Assembly (NCBI GenBank): GCA_029210545.1
Contig: JARGFV010000090.1
Span: forward strand, 1 to 10,493
Origin: a bacterium
Lineage (GTDB): Bacteria; BMS3Abin14
Length of the DNA stretch: 10,493 nt
Reading direction: 5' to 3'
Shown: piece after piece, positions 6,855 to 10,493 of the stretch
How positions within the stretch are numbered: position 1 is the stretch's first letter
Layout: each line of letters begins with the position of its first letter
Notes under the pieces: generated by a model
What the model was told of the DNA's origin: nothing
The model's input: only the letters and a program-made list of their open reading frames with translations
Databases searched by the model: none
Program-made: the position numbers and the translations under genes

Positions 6855-8310
6855 TACCGGCTTATACCCCGAAAAACAGAGGGTCTGTGTTGTCGGCGGC
6901 GGGCTGTCCGGCCTGTCGGCGGCGTACCTGATCAGGGAGGAGGCCGGGAAGGCCGGGCTGCCGGTCGAAATAACTCTCCTTGAGGCAGAACCCCGAACGG
7001 GAGGTAAGATAGGGACCCTTTCCTGGGAAGGTTGTCTTGGTGAGACCGGACCTAACGGTTTTCTGGACAACAAGCCCCACACCCTCGATCTCTGCGCGAG
7101 GATGGGAATAGAGGGCAGCCTGCTGCGCAGCACCGACGCGGCCCGTAAACGCTACATCTTTTCCGGCGGCCGCCTTCAAGCCCTCCCCGAAGATCCGGTC
7201 CTGTTCATGGGTTCCGATCTGGTCAGCGTCCGCGGCAGGATCCGGATCGCATCGGAATACCTGGTTCCGCGGAAGGAGGGCGCCGATGACGAGACTCTGG
7301 CCGACTTCGTCCGGCGCCGTCTGGGTAAAGAGGCCCTGGACAAGCTCATAGGGCCCATGGCATCAGGGGTTTTCGCCGGAGATCCTGAAAACATGAGCCT
7401 TGCCGCGTGTTTTCCAAAGGTTCTCGCGTTGGAGAAGAAGTACGGAGGCCTCATTCGCGGCATGCTTGCCATGAAGAAGGAGGCGGCCCTGAAGGGCGGA
7501 TCCGGACCCGGATCCGCGGGGCCGGGTGGTGTGCTCACCTCTTTTACCGGGGGAATGGGCGACCTCACGGACGCGCTCAGCGGGCGGCTTGGGGAATCTG
7601 TCGTTACCTCCGCACCGGTTGTAAAGCTGGAAGCGGCCGCCAATGGGAGGAACCCACGCTACCGGCTCACCTGCGGAGATAGTAAGGATCGAGCCGAAAC
7701 AGATGCGGCCGTGGTGGTGCTCGCGATTCCCGCCTATGCCTCCGCGGCTCTCCTCAGGGAACTGGATCCCGGAATAGCCGCTACCATGGACACGATACCA
7801 TACGCCGTCATGGCGGTGGTGCACCTGGGTTACGACGAGAGTTCACTGCCCTTCCCCCTGGACGGGTTCGGCTTCCTGATTCCAAAGAGCGAAGGCCGCC
7901 GCATACTCGGTTCCCTCTGGGCTTCGAGCATCTTTTCAGGGAGGGCCCCCGCGGGCCATGCACTGCTGACAGTGATGATCGGAGGCGCCGGGGACCCGTT
8001 CACTCCCCGCCTGGATGAAGAGGATCTCCTGAACGTAGCCCGGCAGGAAGTCAATGTCACCATGGGAATAGAGACCGCGCCGGTTTTTTCCCGTGTGATC
8101 AAGTGGGAGAAGGCGATCCCTCAGTACACCTTCGGACACCTCGACCGGATCGAATCGATCGAGAACCGGCTGGCGGATCACCCTGGTCTGTTCATCACCG
8201 GCAACGCATGGCGGGGTGTGGGAATCAACGACTGTGTGGCCGAAGGGGAAAGGGCGGCCAGGAGGGTGCTGGAATATCTGAAGGAACACCGGGATGGCTC
8301 CGCCTGTTAA
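6829..8310 (+). CDS. hemY: Protoporphyrinogen oxidase, HemY type
   Basis: This FAD enzyme oxidises protoporphyrinogen IX to protoporphyrin IX, the next-to-last step of protoheme synthesis. The dinucleotide motif CVVGGGLSGLSAAYL is at 20-34, followed by LLEAEPRTGGKIGT (50-63), the conserved ETGPNGFLDNKP (72-83), and the C-terminal FAD segment GLFITGNAWRGVGINDC (453-469). At 493 residues it is of usual HemY length. Two starts are possible: ATG 6829, inside fixX, or ATG 6847, which overlaps the fixX stop by eight bases and gives a protein six residues shorter. Neither has a strong ribosome site, consistent with coupling to fixX translation; I keep the longer but think 6847 at least as likely. 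In aerobes HemY uses oxygen; the linkage to FixC/FixX suggests a different electron acceptor here (inference). Confidence 0.9.
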   Translation: MVSSSVMVDTGLYPEKQRVCVVGGGLSGLSAAYLIREEAGKAGLPVEITLLEAEPRTGGKIGTLSWEGCLGETGPNGFLDNKPHTLDLCARMGIEGSLLRSTDAARKRYIFSGGRLQALPEDPVLFMGSDLVSVRGRIRIASEYLVPRKEGADDETLADFVRRRLGKEALDKLIGPMASGVFAGDPENMSLAACFPKVLALEKKYGGLIRGMLAMKKEAALKGGSGPGSAGPGGVLTSFTGGMGDLTDALSGRLGESVVTSAPVVKLEAAANGRNPRYRLTCGDSKDRAETDAAVVVLAIPAYASAALLRELDPGIAATMDTIPYAVMAVVHLGYDESSLPFPLDGFGFLIPKSEGRRILGSLWASSIFSGRAPAGHALLTVMIGGAGDPFTPRLDEEDLLNVARQEVNVTMGIETAPVFSRVIKWEKAIPQYTFGHLDRIESIENRLADHPGLFITGNAWRGVGINDCVAEGERAARRVLEYLKEHRDGSAC

Positions 8311-8391
8311 CGGCTTTAACCTGCCCCACCGCCTTTTTCCGAGGCTCCTGTAAACCAAAAACCGGATTTCGGGTGGCTGAGCCCCCCCCCC

Positions 8392-8420
8392 TTGCCAAAT
8401 ATGTTGCCTTATGCTAGTGA
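8392..8420 (+). promoter_or_regulatory. Possible promoter of rimP-nusA
   Basis: TTGCCA (8392-8397) matches five of six -35 bases. Seventeen bases on is TAGTGA (8415-8420) with an extended TG (8412-8413). The -10 match itself is poor. If real, transcription would begin near 8427 and run through a U-rich stretch (8428-8450) into the hairpin at 8454-8478. Confidence 0.28.
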
Positions 8421-8453
8421 ATAGTCGGTTTCTTTCTTTGTTTGTTTTTCTGG

Positions 8454-8486
8454 AAAGAGCGGGCGGTGCCGGCTCTTTTGTATTTT
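8454..8486 (+). terminator. Intrinsic terminator or attenuator just before rimP
   Basis: AAAGAGC (8454-8460) pairs with GCTCTTT (8472-8478), and inside it GGC (8462-8464) pairs with GCC (8468-8470) around GGT, with one G/G mismatch. The stem is followed by TTTTG then TATTTT (the first T are shared with the stem), an interrupted T tract. It could end the fixC-fixX-hemY transcript, or act as an attenuator in the rimP-nusA leader, since it lies only 13 bases before the rimP start. It would also compete with access to the rimP ribosome site. Confidence 0.7.
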
Positions 8487-8499
8487 CGGGACTTAAAAC

Positions 8500-8964
8500 A
8501 TGAACACGAACCGGGTGATCGGGCAGATCAGGGGGATCCTTGATCCGATCCTGAAGCAGCTGGATCTGGAACTGGTCGAAGTGACCTTCCGGGTGGAAAA
8601 CGGCCGGTGGATCCTGAGGATCACCATCGACTGCGAAACCGGTGTCAGGGTGGAGCACTGTACGAAGGTGAGCAGGGAACTGAGCGTTCACCTGGATGTC
8701 GAGGATATCATCCCCGTCAAGTACTACCTGGAGGTTTCGTCCCCGGGACTGGACAGGCCCCTCAAGGACGAGAAGGATTTTGAACGGTTCACGGGCCGCC
8801 TCGTGGCAATCAAGACCCACAGATCCGTAGCGGGTCGCAAAAAGATCCGGGGTACTCTGGAAGGGATCGAGGACGGCATCGTCAAAGTCCTGCTCGAGGA
8901 AGGGATCCGGATCGATGTGCCGGTGGAGGACATTGCCACTGCACGGCTTGATTTCAAGTTCTGA
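8500..8964 (+). CDS. rimP: Ribosome maturation factor RimP
   Basis: RimP helps mature the 30S ribosomal subunit in the cytoplasm. At 154 residues it has the expected length. The N-terminal domain carries LELVEVTFRVENGRWILRITID (about 22-43), and the hallmark block YYLEVSSPGLDRPLKDEKDFERF spans about 75-97. The C-terminal SH3-like domain (roughly 98-154) contains GRKKIRGTLEGIEDGIV. The ATG at 8500 has only a weak ribosome site (GGGA near 8488-8491) and sits just behind the terminator-like hairpin. It precedes nusA in the usual order, but with 146 bases of repeat-derived sequence in between, which is more than usual. Confidence 0.96.
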   Translation: MNTNRVIGQIRGILDPILKQLDLELVEVTFRVENGRWILRITIDCETGVRVEHCTKVSRELSVHLDVEDIIPVKYYLEVSSPGLDRPLKDEKDFERFTGRLVAIKTHRSVAGRKKIRGTLEGIEDGIVKVLLEEGIRIDVPVEDIATARLDFKF

Positions 8965-8992
8965 GGGCGCGGGGCGCGGAACACAAGAGGCA

Positions 8993-9012
8993 CCCTTCGA
9001 CCTGGCTCAGGG
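8993..9012 (+). repeat. CCCTTCG...GCTCAGG interspersed repeat, second copy
   Basis: CCCTTCGACC followed by TGGCTCAGGG, related to the minus-strand copy at 1754-1776. It lies between rimP and nusA, inside what should be one operon, so it would be transcribed. The following GTAAGGAACACAG is also typical of intergenic copies of this family as I remember it. Confidence 0.5.
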
Positions 9013-9065
9013 TAAGGAACACAGAACGCAGAATAGTCGAGTAAAGGCAGGAAGTTTTTTCTGGC

Positions 9066-9090
9066 TACTGACTACTGAATACTGACTTCT
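9066..9090 (+). repeat. TACTGAM heptamer tandem repeat before nusA
   Basis: TACTGAC (9066-9072), TACTGAA (9073-9079), TACTGAC (9080-9086) and a partial TTCT form a small tandem repeat 20-45 bases ahead of the nusA start. A single TACTGAA occurs at 2909-2915, just upstream of the proS ribosome site. No function is assigned. Confidence 0.55.
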
Positions 9091-9110
9091 TAATAATTGA
9101 GGACACCAAA

Positions 9111-10421
9111 ATGAGCACCAATCAGGAACTGCTGATGATCTTTTCCCAGCTCGAGAGGGAAAAAGGCATCCACCAGGAGGCCCTTGTGGAAGCCATCGAG
9201 GCGGCTCTGGTCACAGCGGCCAAAAAAGTCTACGGCTCCGGGACCGACATCTACGCGAAGATGGACAGGCAGTCCGGGCGCATCGAGATCTACCAGCGCA
9301 AGGAGGTCACCCTCAAGGTCGAGGACGAAGCCATGCAGATCTCTCTCCTCGAGGCCCGGCAGCTCGATCCCGAGGTCATGCCGGGCGACGAGGTCGAGAT
9401 CGAGATCGACGCCAATGAGTTCGGCCGTATCGCAGCGCAGACCGCCAAGCAGGTCATCGTTCAGAAGCTCAGGGAAGCCGAGCGGGAGATGGTCTACAAT
9501 ACCTATTCGGAGCGCATCGGGGAGATCATCAACGGCATCGTCCACGGGTTCAGCCGGGGGGCCATCATCGTGGATCTCGGCAAGACCGAGGCGGAACTCC
9601 CGCCCAAGGAGCAGGTCCCAAGGGAACGCTATAAACAGGGTGACCGGATCAAGGCGTACATCCTGGACGTCAAACAGAATGCGAAAGGTCCTCAGGTCGT
9701 CCTGTCCCGGACCGATCTTGATTTTCTCATGAAGCTTTTCGAGCTCGAGGTCCCGGAGATCGCCGAGAGGATCGTCGAGATCCGAAGCGCTGCCCGGGAA
9801 CCGGGAGGCCGCTCCAAGATCGCCGTGGTGAGTCACGATCCCAACGTGGACCCGGTGGGCGCCTGTGTCGGCGTCAAGGGATCACGCGTACAGTCCGTCG
9901 TCAACGAACTGAGAGGGGAAAGGATCGACATTATCCCCTGGATCGCGGATCCGGCGCTTTTCGTCAGCAGCGCGCTGAGCCCGGCCCAGGTGACCAGGGT
10001 GATCATCAACGAGGCCGAAAAATCGATGGAAGTCATCGCGGCCGACGAGGAGCTCTCCCTTGCTATCGGCAAGAACGGCCAGAACGTCCGTTTGGCGGCC
10101 CGGTTGACCGGGTGGAATATCACCATCAAGAGCGAATCACAGGCCGAGGAGGAGAAAACTGCCCGGGAGACCTTTGAGAAGGCTGGAGCGAACGAACAGG
10201 CAGACGATGCCGGCATCTTTGACGGGATCTCCGAAAAGATCGTTCAGGCTCTTGACGATGCGGGCTTGGCCGATGCCGGGGCTATCGCAGCGGCCACCGA
10301 CGAAGAGCTTTTAAGCATCCCTGGCCTCGGTCCCAAAACCGTGGACAAACTCCGTGAGCGGGCGGGAACACAGGGTGAAACCCCCGATTCAGCTGACGAA
10401 AGTGACGCTGACCAAGGTTGA
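9111..10421 (+). CDS. nusA: Transcription termination/antitermination factor NusA
   Basis: NusA binds RNA polymerase and nascent RNA, modulating pausing, intrinsic termination and antitermination. In its 436 residues the N-terminal polymerase-binding domain is at about 1-125. An S1 domain follows at about 134-200 (GIVHGFSRGAIIVDLGKTEAELP). KH1 is near 230-280 with GACVGVKGSRV at 250-260, and KH2 near 300-342 with LAIGKNGQNVRLAARLTGW. The C-terminal tail carries a helix-hairpin-helix, SIPGLGPKTVDKL at 402-414, and ends in an acidic stretch. It is shorter than the E. coli protein (about 495), which has two acidic repeats; here there is a single HhH-type domain. GAGGA at 9099-9103 sets the ATG start. 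It follows rimP; its last codons lie in a repeat hairpin. The usual next gene, infB, would be beyond the window. Confidence 0.97.
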   Translation: MSTNQELLMIFSQLEREKGIHQEALVEAIEAALVTAAKKVYGSGTDIYAKMDRQSGRIEIYQRKEVTLKVEDEAMQISLLEARQLDPEVMPGDEVEIEIDANEFGRIAAQTAKQVIVQKLREAEREMVYNTYSERIGEIINGIVHGFSRGAIIVDLGKTEAELPPKEQVPRERYKQGDRIKAYILDVKQNAKGPQVVLSRTDLDFLMKLFELEVPEIAERIVEIRSAAREPGGRSKIAVVSHDPNVDPVGACVGVKGSRVQSVVNELRGERIDIIPWIADPALFVSSALSPAQVTRVIINEAEKSMEVIAADEELSLAIGKNGQNVRLAARLTGWNITIKSESQAEEEKTARETFEKAGANEQADDAGIFDGISEKIVQALDDAGLADAGAIAAATDEELLSIPGLGPKTVDKLRERAGTQGETPDSADESDADQG

Positions 10422-10493
10422 TGGACTCGCAAAAAGTCCATCAACGCGCCCCGCGCGGGGCGCCCAAATCAATGACTCACACCGTAAGTCATT
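10418..10493. repeat. Composite repeat of three hairpins overlapping the nusA stop
   Basis: Hairpin 1: TTGATGGACT (10418-10427), loop CGCAAAA, AGTCCATCAA (10435-10444), perfect 10 bp. Hairpin 2: GCGCCCC (10446-10452), loop GCGC, GGGGCGC (10457-10463), perfect 7 bp. Hairpin 3: AATGACTCAC (10471-10480), loop ACC, GTAAGTCATT (10484-10493), ten pairs with one mismatch, reaching the window edge. I recall the GATGGACT...AGTCCATC unit from other Desulfobacterota-like genomes. No T tract follows hairpin 1 or 2, so a terminator role is doubtful. The element seems to have landed at, or supplied, the 3' end of nusA. Confidence 0.75.

Overview
This is a GC-rich bacterial window. It carries core genes of translation, transcription and heme metabolism, plus an accessory stretch packed with palindromic repeats. 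The gene set (bacterial ProRS with an inserted editing domain, FixC/FixX, a HemY-type protoporphyrinogen oxidase, rimP-nusA) and the abundance of small interspersed hairpins suggest a Desulfobacterota ('deltaproteobacterial') or related, largely anaerobic environmental lineage. That placement is inference; no phylogenetic marker was analysed.

Positions 1-2060 look like an accessory, decaying region. About 685 bases without a gene (purine-rich repeats, two related hairpin repeats, a terminator-like hairpin) precede the 5' end of a DEAD/DEAH helicase gene of the restriction-enzyme R-subunit type. That gene has one frameshift and is cut off directly after its Walker A motif. The cut is followed by about 840 bases of palindromes and dispersed repeats. 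A vapBC-type toxin-antitoxin pair follows at 2061-2737 and appears intact.

Positions 2930-4657 encode prolyl-tRNA synthetase. Facing it on the minus strand is a small four-cysteine protein (4690-4911). A divergent intergenic region then leads into a tight plus-strand cluster: a FixC-like flavoprotein:quinone oxidoreductase, a FixX-like ferredoxin, and protoporphyrinogen oxidase overlapping fixX. No electron-transfer flavoprotein subunits (FixA/FixB) are in the window. The arrangement raises the possibility that FixC/FixX pass electrons from heme biosynthesis to the quinone pool.

Positions 8311-10493 hold a leader with a terminator-like hairpin just ahead of rimP, then rimP and nusA. This is the usual bacterial rimP-nusA order, but the two genes are separated by 146 bases of repeat-derived sequence. 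nusA ends inside a chain of three hairpins, the first of which overlaps its stop codon. infB, the usual next gene, is not in the window.

The points most worth a second look are: a hairpin repeat with conserved flanks but three different, self-complementary stems; the palindrome array at the broken helicase; the FixC-FixX-HemY cluster; the possible attenuator before rimP; the small cysteine protein; and the repeat that overlaps the end of nusA.
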